A stretch of DNA of 64,000 nt from positions 55,396 through 119,395 of the forward strand of contig JAEOTR010000017.1 in the NCBI GenBank assembly GCA_016839705.1, given 5' to 3'. The notes under the pieces are model-generated. The model did not search any database. It worked only from the letters and a program-made list of their open reading frames with translations, and was not told the DNA's origin. The translations under genes and the position numbers were made by a program. Positions 17,203-26,397 of this stretch are shown here, in pieces. Source of the DNA: Promethearchaeota archaeon (GTDB taxonomy: Archaea; Asgardarchaeota; Lokiarchaeia; Sigyniarchaeales; SOKP01). Each line of letters opens with the position of its first letter. Within the stretch, counting starts at the first letter, position 1.

Positions 17203-18147
17203 TTATTCTTCCAGAATATCTTTCAGCTCATCTACATTAAGATTTAAATAGTTAGCTTTTATTAAACTTTTACCGAGAAGAGTTAAGAAATTCTTTTTAC
17301 GCTTTTTATTAAGAAATTTCTTCATTTCAGATAAATCAGGATTTGGGTCAGTAATTTCAATCAATTTTTTTTCAACAGCGCTATCAACAACTTTTTGACC
17401 TACATCAGTTCTAATTATTAAGAATGCTTCACCAGAGCCTTTTGGGGCACCCCAAGGAGAATAGGAAATGTCTGAGAATTCTCCAGAAAAATCGGTACAA
17501 TATTTACAACCAGTCATCCCTCCTGATGAACAAGCATAAGCTATCCGTAAAGATGTTCTCTCTGCTCCTGTATTGAAATCCGAAACAAGAATCTTTCCTA
17601 ATCCTTGGAAATGACAAGGATTACCAATGATTCCAATGTCACGTTTGTAATCTTTATAGGCTTGACCAATACCCGTGATTAATGGTCCTGCATTATCCAT
17701 TGTGGATTTTGGAATATATTTTTTTGCGTCTTTCGCATTATCAACTACCACTGGAAAAGCTACAGGAGGTTTTTTACTTTTTGGTTCACTTAAAACCATG
17801 TGTTTTACAACTCCCGACTCAAAAGCAGCTGAAACGAGATTGTATAATATATCATCCTTATTTTTAGATTTTACTTGGATGATGTCTTTATAAACGCCAG
17901 TACCTAGATCTATTCGTGTTTTACCAAATAATTTCTGCTCAATTTCAGATATCGGTAGAAAAGATCTTGGGCAAGCATTATAACATAATCCTACAGTTTC
18001 AGCACATTCATCTACAACATACGCTTCTCCAGTATCATGGTTAAAGTCCATATGTGGGCAAAAAGCATTACAACTTCCACAGTGAATGCATAAACCGGAA
18101 TATATTACTTCATTTTCGAGATCTTGACTTGATTTTTCAATTTTCAT
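17203..18147 (-). CDS. FrhB/FdhB-like F420-dependent oxidoreductase beta subunit
   Basis: Coenzyme F420 hydrogenase/dehydrogenase beta-subunit family, which uses FAD and Fe-S clusters to pass electrons to or from F420. The N-terminus holds a ferredoxin motif GLCIHCGSCNAFCP (CxxCxxCxxxCP), then CAETVGLCYNACP. The middle has GIIGNPCHFQGLGKI and CSSGGMTGCKYCTDFSGEFSDIS, typical of FrhB C-terminal regions, followed by the SPWGAPKGSG-type FAD segment. Start set at the ATG at 18147 because GGAAG lies 6 bases upstream; 20 further in-frame codons exist but look non-coding. No partner hydrogenase, Hdr or Fdh subunit is adjacent, so the electron partner is unknown. Confidence 0.88.
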   Translation of the reverse strand: MKIEKSSQDLENEVIYSGLCIHCGSCNAFCPHMDFNHDTGEAYVVDECAETVGLCYNACPRSFLPISEIEQKLFGKTRIDLGTGVYKDIIQVKSKNKDDILYNLVSAAFESGVVKHMVLSEPKSKKPPVAFPVVVDNAKDAKKYIPKSTMDNAGPLITGIGQAYKDYKRDIGIIGNPCHFQGLGKILVSDFNTGAERTSLRIAYACSSGGMTGCKYCTDFSGEFSDISYSPWGAPKGSGEAFLIIRTDVGQKVVDSAVEKKLIEITDPNPDLSEMKKFLNKKRKKNFLTLLGKSLIKANYLNLNVDELKDILEE

Positions 18148-18374
18148 TTGATTCTTCCATAATGTATAATATATTTTTATGTGTGAAACTTCACACGATA
18201 ATTGCATAAATAGATAATTGCTTTTAATAATTGCTTTTAATGATATTTGCTAGAAAATTAAAAAATTTTTTAGCATCTCAAAAGGTAGTAATAGATTATG
18301 GAACATATCCTATAGAAATCAATTGATGATTACACTGATATTTTAAAAATTAAGAAATATATCTAGATCTAGAA

Positions 18375-19640
18375 ATGAATGCTAAAATAGTGGACGCCTA
18401 TTCTCTGGCTTCTAAAAAATATGATGATTTGGGTGTAAATATCGAAAAAATCTTAAATAAATTAGTAGAAATCCCGATCTCAATTCATGCATGGCAAGGT
18501 GATGATGTTAGTGGCTTCGAAAGACCTAACTCAAAGTTAAATGGGGGTGGGATCATAGCTACGGGAAATTATCCTGGAAAAGCAAGTAATATAAAACAAC
18601 TCCAAATGGATTTAGATACAGCATTATCTCTAATTCCAGGTACTCATCGTGTAAATCTACATTCTTTTCATGGTGATTTTGGTGGAAAATTTGTGGAGAG
18701 AAATCTTTATACACCAGAATATTTCCAAAGCTGGATAGAATGGGCTAAGGAAAGGAATTTAAAATTAGATATGAATAGCACCCTTTTTTCTCATCCTAAA
18801 GCAGATGATGGTTTTACTTTGAGTAGTAAATCAAATGAAATCCGTCAATTTTGGATTGAACATGTTTGTAGATGTCGTGAAATAAGTGCTGAAATAGGGA
18901 AGCAGCTAAAAAGCCCCTGTATACACAATATATGGATCCCTGATGGTTTTAAAGATACACCCGTAGATAGAAAAGGATATAGAGAACTATTAAAAAATTC
19001 TTTAGATGAAATACTCCAAGAAAAATATTCTACTTCACTAATGAAAGATACGGTTGAGGGAAAACTTTTCGGTATCGGTAGTGAAGCCTTCGTAGTTGGT
19101 AGTCATGAATTTTATTTAAGTTATGCAATTACCAATCAAGTCATGTTAACTCTTGATACAGGACACTTTCACCCAACTGAATCTGTAGGAGATAAAATAT
19201 CTTCTATTCTTCCCTTTATCCCAGAATTATTAATTCATATTAGTCGTGGGATAAGATGGGATAGTGATCATGTAGTTATACTCAGTGACGAATTGATTCA
19301 ATTAATTGAAGAAATTGTAAGGAGTGATGCCATGGACAGAATTCATTTAGGATTAGATTATTTTGATGCTTCAATTAATCGTATTGGAGCTTGGGTGATT
19401 GGTACTCGGGGGGTTCAAAAGGCTTTACTATGTGCTTTGATTCAACCATGGCAGATTTTAAAGGAATTTGAAGAAAACGGACAGTACTTCCAACGACTTG
19501 CCTTTCTAGAAGAGTTAAAAACACTTCCATTTGGTTCTGTGTGGGACTATTTCTGTTTAATAAATAATGTTCCTATAGGATTTTCTTGGATTAATGAAAT
19601 TGAGAAATATGAAAAGGAAGTTTTAAGAAAAAGAAGCTGA
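18375..19640 (+). CDS. rhaA: L-rhamnose isomerase
   Basis: Converts L-rhamnose to L-rhamnulose using divalent metals in a TIM barrel. 421 residues, like bacterial RhaA (~419). Recognisable motifs: ISIHAWQGDDVSGFE (~38), NYPGKA, HRVNLHSFHGDFGG, LDMNSTLFSHPKADDGFTL (metal-site region), IWIPDGFKDTPVDR, LTLDTGHFHPTE, HISRGIRWDSDHVV and LGLDYFDASINRI, which together supply the His/Asp/Glu ligands. ATG at 18375. No rhamnulokinase, aldolase or mutarotase is adjacent, so any rhamnose pathway is dispersed or incomplete here. Family distribution is mainly bacterial, so transfer is likely. Confidence 0.93.
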   Translation: MNAKIVDAYSLASKKYDDLGVNIEKILNKLVEIPISIHAWQGDDVSGFERPNSKLNGGGIIATGNYPGKASNIKQLQMDLDTALSLIPGTHRVNLHSFHGDFGGKFVERNLYTPEYFQSWIEWAKERNLKLDMNSTLFSHPKADDGFTLSSKSNEIRQFWIEHVCRCREISAEIGKQLKSPCIHNIWIPDGFKDTPVDRKGYRELLKNSLDEILQEKYSTSLMKDTVEGKLFGIGSEAFVVGSHEFYLSYAITNQVMLTLDTGHFHPTESVGDKISSILPFIPELLIHISRGIRWDSDHVVILSDELIQLIEEIVRSDAMDRIHLGLDYFDASINRIGAWVIGTRGVQKALLCALIQPWQILKEFEENGQYFQRLAFLEELKTLPFGSVWDYFCLINNVPIGFSWINEIEKYEKEVLRKRS

Positions 19641-19650
19641 AGAAAAGAAT

Positions 19651-19941
19651 TTAACACTCTTTTTCGGTTTCATCTAGAAAACGAGAACATGTCTCATCTA
19701 GTTTTTGAATTATGCGTTCACGATCCTTCCACGTTATCCAAGTATTTCCCGATTTTTCAAAATGAAACCCATCGTATTCTTCTTTGACTTTGGCTAAAGT
19801 TTTTTTAATAAAACTCCAGGAAAAGCCCGTATCTTCAACTACTTTAGCAATAGCAACAGGATGATTGATTTGCAGTTTATTATTAAAATACTCAATAATT
19901 TTTTCGAATCCTGTTTTTGGAGTTTTTTCTATCTTTGACAT
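19651..19941 (-). CDS. Small winged-helix-like protein
   Basis: A 96-residue protein with a probable winged helix-turn-helix: an initial amphipathic helix (FEKIIEYFNNK), a helix-turn-helix (HPVAIAKVVEDTGFSWSFIKKTLAKVKEEY) and a hairpin wing (FHFEKSGNTWITWK), then a short C-terminal helix. It is probably a DNA-binding regulator, but no target or ligand domain can be seen. It lies only 10 bases from the convergent end of rhaA; it could regulate local genes, though nothing in sequence proves this. Confidence 0.7.
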   Translation of the reverse strand: MSKIEKTPKTGFEKIIEYFNNKLQINHPVAIAKVVEDTGFSWSFIKKTLAKVKEEYDGFHFEKSGNTWITWKDRERIIQKLDETCSRFLDETEKEC

Positions 19942-20001
19942 ACAATAGAATTTTAATTAATATTTCTATATAAAATAGATTAATATTTATTTAAAGTGTA
20001 A

Positions 20002-21039
20002 TCAGTCATTTTCTGTAATTTCAACATCTTTCTTACCTTCTTTATGTACGATAATCGAATGGATGCCAAAAAGTAACGTAAAAAATATAAATATTATCAG
20101 TATAAACACATCTAATCTATCAACAAGAGGGACATCTAATCCCTGGAAATTAGGAAAAACTTTGGTAAATTGAGCAACTAATTTCATTAGAATTACAAAT
20201 ATTGAAATTGTTTCAGCTCTGATGATCTTTAGTTTTTTCTCTAAATACTCTATTTTATCAAAAATAGACCCTATGATATAAATAAATAGAATAAGGTCAA
20301 TTAAAAAGCTGGACCACTCAAATCCTACAGTATCGGGAAATATCGCTTCGGCAATTAAGTCTATTATGATATAGAGAATATAGAAAAAGGTTAAGACAAA
20401 AAATAATGTGATGTAAGCTGCAAACTTTTTTATTACTACTAGTCTAGTTATTACAATTATAATTAAAATAACATTAATCCAAAAAATAATCCGAAAGATA
20501 TCAGCGCTATTTCTGGCTGCTAATTGAAAATGGTTACTTAAAAAATTCCACGTAAAAATGAAAATCAAGCCTGTAAGCAGTCCAAAACTTATAAATTCAA
20601 TAATTCTTGTGTATTTGTTATACTTTTTATTTTTATAGAGTATATCATCAAATTTCGTTGAGGAATCCATACAAAGCTTGAAAGCAAAGAAGGCCGTAAG
20701 GAGTGTATTAGCTATTAAACAAACCAAGGAAAATAAAATAAGAAATCCTCTAAAAATTATTATTGTAGGTATTGAGATGGCGAAAACAATTAAAATGATG
20801 ACATAGGGCAATTTTTCAATTGACTTAAATAAAGAAATCGCAAGCAATAGAAAGTTAAATCCGGCTAATATCCCTATGAATATAAAAAGAAATTGAAAAT
20901 ATTGAGGTGCTGAAGTAAAGGTACGGCCAAATATAATTAAAAACCATGAAATGATAAAAGAAATTAAAATTAATACATAAAGAGGTTTTCTAAAAAATTC
21001 CTTTAGTCCATTTATAAAAGACATAGTATAATTAACCAT
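20002..21039 (-). CDS. Polytopic membrane protein of unknown function
   Basis: No family recognised. About eight to nine strongly hydrophobic segments are spread over 345 residues, with short polar loops, the longest carrying KFDDILYKNKKYNKYTR and FDKIEYLEKKLKIIRAE. The C-terminus is a short charged tail (VHKEGKKDVEITEND). ATG start at 21039. It lies in the same orientation as the winged-helix gene 60 bases downstream, and the two may be co-transcribed. It could be a sensor or transporter, but no conserved catalytic residue can be pointed to. Confidence 0.75.
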   Translation of the reverse strand: MVNYTMSFINGLKEFFRKPLYVLILISFIISWFLIIFGRTFTSAPQYFQFLFIFIGILAGFNFLLLAISLFKSIEKLPYVIILIVFAISIPTIIIFRGFLILFSLVCLIANTLLTAFFAFKLCMDSSTKFDDILYKNKKYNKYTRIIEFISFGLLTGLIFIFTWNFLSNHFQLAARNSADIFRIIFWINVILIIIVITRLVVIKKFAAYITLFFVLTFFYILYIIIDLIAEAIFPDTVGFEWSSFLIDLILFIYIIGSIFDKIEYLEKKLKIIRAETISIFVILMKLVAQFTKVFPNFQGLDVPLVDRLDVFILIIFIFFTLLFGIHSIIVHKEGKKDVEITEND

Positions 21040-21122
21040 TCACTTGTTTTAAATTACTTATGGTAAATTTTATAAAAGCTTTTTGGAATTAATAACATGA
21101 AAAAAGGTTAAAACATTCATTT

Positions 21123-22310
21123 TTATCTCCTCATCTGGAGAAATTTTCCTGTTTTTAGTAAATTACACGGTTTTACATAAGTGATATCTGAATCTTCAAC
21201 AAAATCTTCTAACAACCCAATCCATTTATTATAATTTCTTTTTCCTGGCCCAAAAGGTCCTGGTATATTCATACCCGCCATAATTGTGTCATCAATTGTT
21301 TTATACCCCTTTACAGTCCCTTCCTCTAAAAGTTTGCATCCTTCATTCAATTGGATTGCCATAAAAAGCTCAATATTAAAAAGACCGGCTTTTTTTTCTT
21401 TTGATATAATTGGTTTCCCTTGCTTCCACTCAAATAGTCCTCTCCCCGATTTTCTTCCTAGATTCCCTTGCTTGACTAGTCGCGTTAAGGTTTTTCCAGG
21501 AGAAAATTCTGGGGAAAGAACTTCTGCAAAATATTTCATAGTATTATAAACTACATCAAGTCCTAAATAATCCAATTTAGCAAAAGGTCCTATTTCTGCT
21601 ATAAAGTCTGCATCTGCATCTATCTCCTCTAGCGGAATTCCATTTTCAATCGAAAAATCAAGAAGCCATTGTAAATAAATACTTGTTGAGAGCATTAACC
21701 TATTTACAATAAAACCGGGACTTTCCTTATGAAGAACTGGTAAAAAGCGTTTTCCTTGAATTGCAGGAAATCTATTACATACTTCTCTAGTAGTATTTAC
21801 TGTATTATCTGAAGTTTCTGTTCCTCTTATAATTTCAATCAATCGAAGAACAACAATAGGAGTAAAAAAATGACATCCAATGACTTTCTCTGGCTTTCTG
21901 GATGAGGTAGCGATTCCAGTTATGCTCATAGTGGAGGTGTTTGTTGCTAATATTGTATGTTCTGGACTCAATACTCCCAATCTTTTAAAAAGATCCTGTT
22001 TAAGATCCATAATTTCAGGGATTGCCTCGATAACATAATCTGCATGAGAGACTGCTTTCTTCAGATCAGTTTCTTTTATCAGATTTTCTATCAAATTAGG
22101 ATTTGTGTAGGTGGGATTTAATAGACCTTTTTCAGCGAGATTTTTAAGGTTCTTAGTGATTTTTATTGATGCTACTTCTAAGATATCTTCAGTTAAATCA
22201 TGTAAAATCACTTTGTTAAATCCTCCCATTAATGCAACCTGGGCAATTTCATGTCCCATTGTTCCAGCTCCGACAACCGTAATTGTCTTAATATTTTCTA
22301 TATCAACCAT
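21123..22310 (-). CDS. 3-hydroxyacyl-CoA dehydrogenase
   Basis: NAD-dependent oxidation of L-3-hydroxyacyl-CoA in beta-oxidation or the reverse. The N-terminal Rossmann domain starts VVGAGTMGHEIAQVALMGG. ATNTSTMSI and GCHFFTPI (catalytic His) follow around residues 125-150, with the partner Glu in LIEIIRG. Two 3HCDH C-terminal-type regions follow (SPGFIVNRLMLS, then NEGCKLLEEGTVKGYKTIDDTIMAGMNIPGPFGPG). 395 residues is longer than the ~280 of the minimal enzyme, because the C-terminal domain is repeated, as in archaeal forms. Not adjacent to the enoyl-CoA hydratase family gene at 49 kb or the acyl-CoA genes at 59-63 kb. Confidence 0.92.
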   Translation of the reverse strand: MVDIENIKTITVVGAGTMGHEIAQVALMGGFNKVILHDLTEDILEVASIKITKNLKNLAEKGLLNPTYTNPNLIENLIKETDLKKAVSHADYVIEAIPEIMDLKQDLFKRLGVLSPEHTILATNTSTMSITGIATSSRKPEKVIGCHFFTPIVVLRLIEIIRGTETSDNTVNTTREVCNRFPAIQGKRFLPVLHKESPGFIVNRLMLSTSIYLQWLLDFSIENGIPLEEIDADADFIAEIGPFAKLDYLGLDVVYNTMKYFAEVLSPEFSPGKTLTRLVKQGNLGRKSGRGLFEWKQGKPIISKEKKAGLFNIELFMAIQLNEGCKLLEEGTVKGYKTIDDTIMAGMNIPGPFGPGKRNYNKWIGLLEDFVEDSDITYVKPCNLLKTGKFLQMRR

Positions 22311-22394
22311 AGCACAGAACCTCTTGTTTAATCCAGAATAAACTTGTCTAAGTAGGTAATTAGGATTAATAGTAAAAAAAAATTTATATCTTTA

Positions 22395-23399
22395 TTATAT
22401 TAAAATTGAAATCAAATACCACGAGAGTAGCATTGTTCCGATTCCAAGAAAAATTGATATAGGTAACCCTGGTAATATTTTATTTCTTTTTAATCCGATA
22501 ATTGTAATTCCCGTCCCAATTATTATTGCTACTGAGGTTAATATCATAACAATTAAATTGTTAGTTTGTACAAGAGCGCTTGATGTCAGCATACTATAAA
22601 AAGCTAAATCTCCAATACCGATCTCTAATTTTGAAGTGTCGTATGTAAGTTCTCCTCTTTCAATTTTATCACTGATATCTTTTTCAGAATAAGAATTTCT
22701 TTTGTCATTCGGTTCTGATACGATATCTATTAATTCCTTTATTGGACCATGTTTATATAAAACAGCAAACATATCCCAAAAGGAGATTCCTATTAAAATT
22801 GCCAGTGTAGTCCAAAGTGGCATTAAAACACCCATGGAGGCACCAATTAGAAGTCCAATATATAATACAATGAAATTTTTTACTTTAATTGATTTAGAAG
22901 TGAAATATTTGTAAATTATGAGTACAGTAAACACCACAGTAAAAAATATTAATTCAAAATCAAATAAATAGAATAATCTAGCATTACTGCTAAAAACTAA
23001 AAATAATATAACCTCCCCAAAAAACCAGGTTTGAAAAAATGCTACCATACCAAAACCAGCTCCAAATATATACATTAAGGTACTAATCCCCTTTCTTTTT
23101 ATTACAAAAATAATAATAAATGCTGAAAGAGCAGCTATTGCTGTATAGATTAATCCATTAAGTATTCCACCAACCACTCCGAATTCGCTTTCTGAGATGT
23201 AACCCCCATCTATTTGCACTCCCGCTTCAATATATGTTAAGTATGATAAAATGCCCGCAATTAAAACGACTAAAATAATTGGGATTGGATAAATTCTTCG
23301 TCTAACCCGGTAAGTTGGAAAAAAATGAGGGATAGTATCTTTTTCAACTAGAGTTTGATCATCTTCCAATTTATCTGAGTTTCCATGATTTTCTGTCAT
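22395..23399 (-). CDS. Presenilin/signal-peptide-peptidase-like aspartyl protease
   Basis: Intramembrane-cleaving aspartyl protease of family A22. Two catalytic Asp motifs are present in the expected order: GISFWDMFAVLYKHGPIK (Asp ~209, usual YD here WD) and GIGDLAFYS (Asp ~264, the GxGD motif). A PAL-like PGLP lies near the C-terminus (~313). About nine hydrophobic segments flank them, with a hydrophilic loop (~225-255) between helices 6 and 7, as in presenilin homologues. 334 residues, like archaeal PSH. It probably cleaves membrane proteins or leftover signal peptides. ATG at 23399; divergent from the archaemetzincin-like gene. Confidence 0.88.
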   Translation of the reverse strand: MTENHGNSDKLEDDQTLVEKDTIPHFFPTYRVRRRIYPIPIILVVLIAGILSYLTYIEAGVQIDGGYISESEFGVVGGILNGLIYTAIAALSAFIIIFVIKRKGISTLMYIFGAGFGMVAFFQTWFFGEVILFLVFSSNARLFYLFDFELIFFTVVFTVLIIYKYFTSKSIKVKNFIVLYIGLLIGASMGVLMPLWTTLAILIGISFWDMFAVLYKHGPIKELIDIVSEPNDKRNSYSEKDISDKIERGELTYDTSKLEIGIGDLAFYSMLTSSALVQTNNLIVMILTSVAIIIGTGITIIGLKRNKILPGLPISIFLGIGTMLLSWYLISILI

Positions 23400-23545
23400 G
23401 ATTTTAAATGTGGTTCTACATAATTTTGGTAATTTATTTTATAATATAATTAATGATTTAAATACCTATTAATAATGAATTTAGACTCATTTAATATTAA
23501 TAGAATACTTATTATAGATAATTTAAATAAAATCTACCGTGATTT

Positions 23546-24292
23546 ATGTCTAAATTCCATAAGATCGAGCATAAAATCAGGAAAAATATTAGGAAATTAA
23601 AGAAATTTGTAACAAGAATTGGCATCTCTTATCCAGAAGCAATCGAATTACTCAACGACGCCCCCGAAAAGCTGGTTTTACCCTGCCATTTGGGAATTTT
23701 TTTTTATGGTGACTTTAATTCTAAATTATTTGAGCAAATTGAGTTTTTCTTAAATGATATTTATGATTCATTCTTTTTCGAAATTAGAAATTTGGGTTGG
23801 TTTAGTTTCTCAAAAGAACTTTATCCGAGAGGTATAAAAAAAGAATTTAAAGAACTAAGAAAATCTAATAGCAAAATAAGTATTCATCCCACAAATAAAT
23901 TTTATCAATTGCTAATAGATAAAAGAATTGAAGAAAATCTCGGTATGATAATTGCTCTTACAGATCTTCCAATTTATTCAAGTAATGATATAAATATATT
24001 ATTTTTATTTGGGGAAACTAATTTAAAACATCGAACGAGTATAGTTTCTACACTAAAGTTAAAAGAAAGTTTTTACTCTAGAAAACATAATCAAGACCTT
24101 TTTTTTCAGAGATTAATTAAAGAGATTATTCATGAGATTGGTCATATTATATTGGATTCAAATCATTGCAGTGAGAATTCTTGCGTCATGAGATACTCTG
24201 AAACTATTGAAGAAATTGATGAAAAAACATACAAATTCTGCTCAACTTGCCAAAGAAAACTAGATGATGTAAGAAAGTTATTTAATTTCTAA
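23546..24292 (+). CDS. Archaemetzincin-like zinc metalloprotease (M54-like) with altered motif spacing
   Basis: The C-terminal third carries the archaemetzincin layout: HEIGH (196-200), then NHC (206-208), C213, M215, and a distal CSTC pair (232-235) that would bind the second zinc. The standard motif is HExxHxxGxxHC; here it is HEIGHIILDSNHC, so the third His sits one residue later and the Gly is Leu. N206 occupies the normal ligand place. The N-terminal ~40 basic residues are unusual. 248 residues is somewhat longer than typical AmzA (~180). Presumed aminopeptidase/protease by family; activity uncertain because of the motif change. Confidence 0.82.
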   Translation: MSKFHKIEHKIRKNIRKLKKFVTRIGISYPEAIELLNDAPEKLVLPCHLGIFFYGDFNSKLFEQIEFFLNDIYDSFFFEIRNLGWFSFSKELYPRGIKKEFKELRKSNSKISIHPTNKFYQLLIDKRIEENLGMIIALTDLPIYSSNDINILFLFGETNLKHRTSIVSTLKLKESFYSRKHNQDLFFQRLIKEIIHEIGHIILDSNHCSENSCVMRYSETIEEIDEKTYKFCSTCQRKLDDVRKLFNF

Positions 24293-24304
24293 AGAGGATA
24301 AAAA

Positions 24305-25555
24305 TCAAAATTTAACAGTTGGTAATTTATTTATAAATTCTTTCACTAACTTAACTCTTTCCTTCCTTTCTTTTTTGTAATATCTAAGAGGATAAAGTTC
24401 ATTAATAAGAAACTTATAAAGATCTACCCAAATTTTTGCAATAGAGCTAATCCGATAACTCTCAGCAACTTTTCTTGCATTATTTCCCATTTCTATTCGA
24501 AGATCATCATCTTTGAGTAATTTTACAGTTTTTTCCTGGAAATCGCTTAAATCATTACTCAAATATCCCGTATGTCCATGTCTAATTACATCTGAAATTC
24601 CAATACTGTTAGCACCTATGCATGGGGTCCCCTGCGCCATACTTTCTAGTAAAACCAACCCTTCCGCTTCAATCCAAGACCAAAGACAAGAAATATCGGC
24701 AGTATTGTAGAGTTTTAGCAAATCAATAAAAGGCACTTTTCCCAAATATGATACAAAATCACTATAATCCTTCTTTTTAATCAACTTTAAGACATGCGAT
24801 GTTGATGGTCCATCACTCCCAACCAGAACTAAATGTGAGTTTGGTACTTCTTTGTGGATTTTTTTAAATGATTTGATAATACTTAGTTGATGTTTCTCGG
24901 GAGAAAGTCTTGAAGCGTAAAGTAGAATCTTTTTATTATCCAAATTATATTTTTCTCGTATTCCGTTTTCCCTTACATCGGTATAATAACTATCATTAAT
25001 TCCATTTGAAAGACAGATAATTGGTTCCTTAAATCGCTGTTTTCTGAGTAAATTTTTCTTAGATTTTGTTGGTACGGAAACGAGGTCATATTTATCTAAG
25101 ATATGTCTTTCATATCGCCAAACCCAATCCATTCTTGATAATAATTTGCCTACAACAGGAATATATTGTGAAGTGTAAAATGAAAGAGGTGAATTATGGG
25201 TACCGCACATTGGAATTCCAATATATTTAGCCCAATTAATAGCCATTGAACCAAAACTAGCATGGGTGTGGATATGTGCTATATCCAGATAATCATGCTT
25301 ACAAAAAAAATACCTATGTATGGGAACACTGAGAACGAAACCAGTTTTGGGTGAAATTTTTGCACCAAGAAAGTTATGTAAACAGAGGTTTTTAGGTTTG
25401 TTATTTGTTCTTTGAATGCCAGGAGCATAAACATGAACATTATGGTCAGTGTTTTCTGCGATTGATTCTGCAAGATTTCTACATGCAATAGCTGTACCAT
25501 TAACTTGTGAGTACATACTAGTGAAAAATCCAATATCCAACTTCTGCTTTACCAT
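24305..25555 (-). CDS. GT4-family glycosyltransferase
   Basis: GT-B retaining glycosyltransferase like diacylglycerol or phosphatidylinositol glycosyltransferases. N-terminal FFTSMYSQVNGTAIACRNLAE acceptor region, then HIHTHASFGSMAINWAK and GTHNSPLSFY. The C-terminal nucleotide-sugar domain has LYASRLSPEKHQLSI, LVGSDGPS and the E-x7-E region WIEAEGLVLLESMAQGTPCIG. The C-terminal 25 residues are basic (RYYKKERKERVKLVK), consistent with peripheral membrane attachment. 416 residues, ATG at 25555. A glycolipid or S-layer glycan role is plausible, but the acceptor is unknown. Confidence 0.88.
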   Translation of the reverse strand: MVKQKLDIGFFTSMYSQVNGTAIACRNLAESIAENTDHNVHVYAPGIQRTNNKPKNLCLHNFLGAKISPKTGFVLSVPIHRYFFCKHDYLDIAHIHTHASFGSMAINWAKYIGIPMCGTHNSPLSFYTSQYIPVVGKLLSRMDWVWRYERHILDKYDLVSVPTKSKKNLLRKQRFKEPIICLSNGINDSYYTDVRENGIREKYNLDNKKILLYASRLSPEKHQLSIIKSFKKIHKEVPNSHLVLVGSDGPSTSHVLKLIKKKDYSDFVSYLGKVPFIDLLKLYNTADISCLWSWIEAEGLVLLESMAQGTPCIGANSIGISDVIRHGHTGYLSNDLSDFQEKTVKLLKDDDLRIEMGNNARKVAESYRISSIAKIWVDLYKFLINELYPLRYYKKERKERVKLVKEFINKLPTVKF

Positions 25556-26039
25556 AGTGATTAAGAGAGGATAAATTTATAAACTACATAACTTAGTTTT
25601 TTGTTTAAATATACTTTAATAAAATACTCGTTTATATAAATAATTGATTATTAAAAAAAACACCAATTTTTAATAAAGCGATTAATTTACTTCTTTTATT
25701 AAATAGAAGGAATCTCAGATTTAATTTTTCTATTTGGGTTATAGTTTTTTGCTTTTTGGTCTCAATAAAGTCGATATTCTTAGATTAGGATCAATTATTT
25801 AATAAGAAGATCTACTATTCCTCTAATATAATTTAATTAAACATTAAGTTTTTATCCGTTTGAGTTAGTTGGTTTGTTTGGGATTAAGATATCATTCTGG
25901 TATTTGCAGATCTAAAAATAATCATTAATAAGGTTGAGGTTTATCAAAAATAATTTATTTATTTTCATTTTTTTACAATGAATATTTAATAAAAAAGTAA
26001 ATGATAAAATTTTTTTGTTTTAAAAGTTATATCTTAATT
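25556..26039. other. Intergenic AT-rich region without a recognised gene
   Basis: About 480 bases between the GT4 gene and a small plus-strand gene. It holds many T and A runs and no frame with coding character on either strand. No hairpin, tRNA-like fold or repeat was recognised. Presumably it holds the promoters of the two flanking genes. Confidence 0.5.
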
Positions 26040-26222
26040 ATGGATTCAAAAGAAGAGAAAAAAATAATTGAAGAGATCCTAAATCAAAGGAAATTATCAT
26101 ATTCAATAGAAATACTAGATGTTCAAGGAGATAAGTATACTGTTCGCAACAACTTTGGTTCTACGATTGTGTTTAGAAAAATAGACAATTCTTATTTGTT
26201 AGAAGACGAAATAAATAGATAA
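26040..26222 (+). CDS. Small protein of unknown function
   Basis: 60 residues from the ATG at 26040: an N-terminal charged helix (DSKEEKKIIEEILNQRK) followed by beta-strand-like sequence (SIEILDVQGDKYTVRNNFGSTIVFRKI) and a short acidic tail. The fold would suit a small alpha/beta or SH3-like barrel domain. A further 13 in-frame codons upstream (ATG at 26001) encode a hydrophobic, aromatic stretch that looks less coding. No family recognised; a real small gene is favoured by its composition. Confidence 0.5.
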   Translation: MDSKEEKKIIEEILNQRKLSYSIEILDVQGDKYTVRNNFGSTIVFRKIDNSYLLEDEINR

Positions 26223-26397
26223 ATTATTTGGTTGTAGGGGTATTTTATTTTTTATTTAAATGTAGTTATTTTTTACTTTAGTTAAGAATTTAAGATAAAA
26301 ATTTTATACATACATTAAAGAGAAATAAATAAAAATAATAATTAGTTGATTCAAAATTCGAAGAAGAGGAGTAAGTACAGAGAATACAGAGAATAAA

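Noticed and set aside
18148..18207. Longer N-terminus for the FrhB-like protein
   Set aside because: A Shine-Dalgarno sits directly before the ATG at 18147, and the extra codons lie in AT-rich promoter-like sequence.
25556..26039. Possible CRISPR or repeat array in the AT-rich gap
   Set aside because: No regularly spaced repeats were found; only homopolymer runs.
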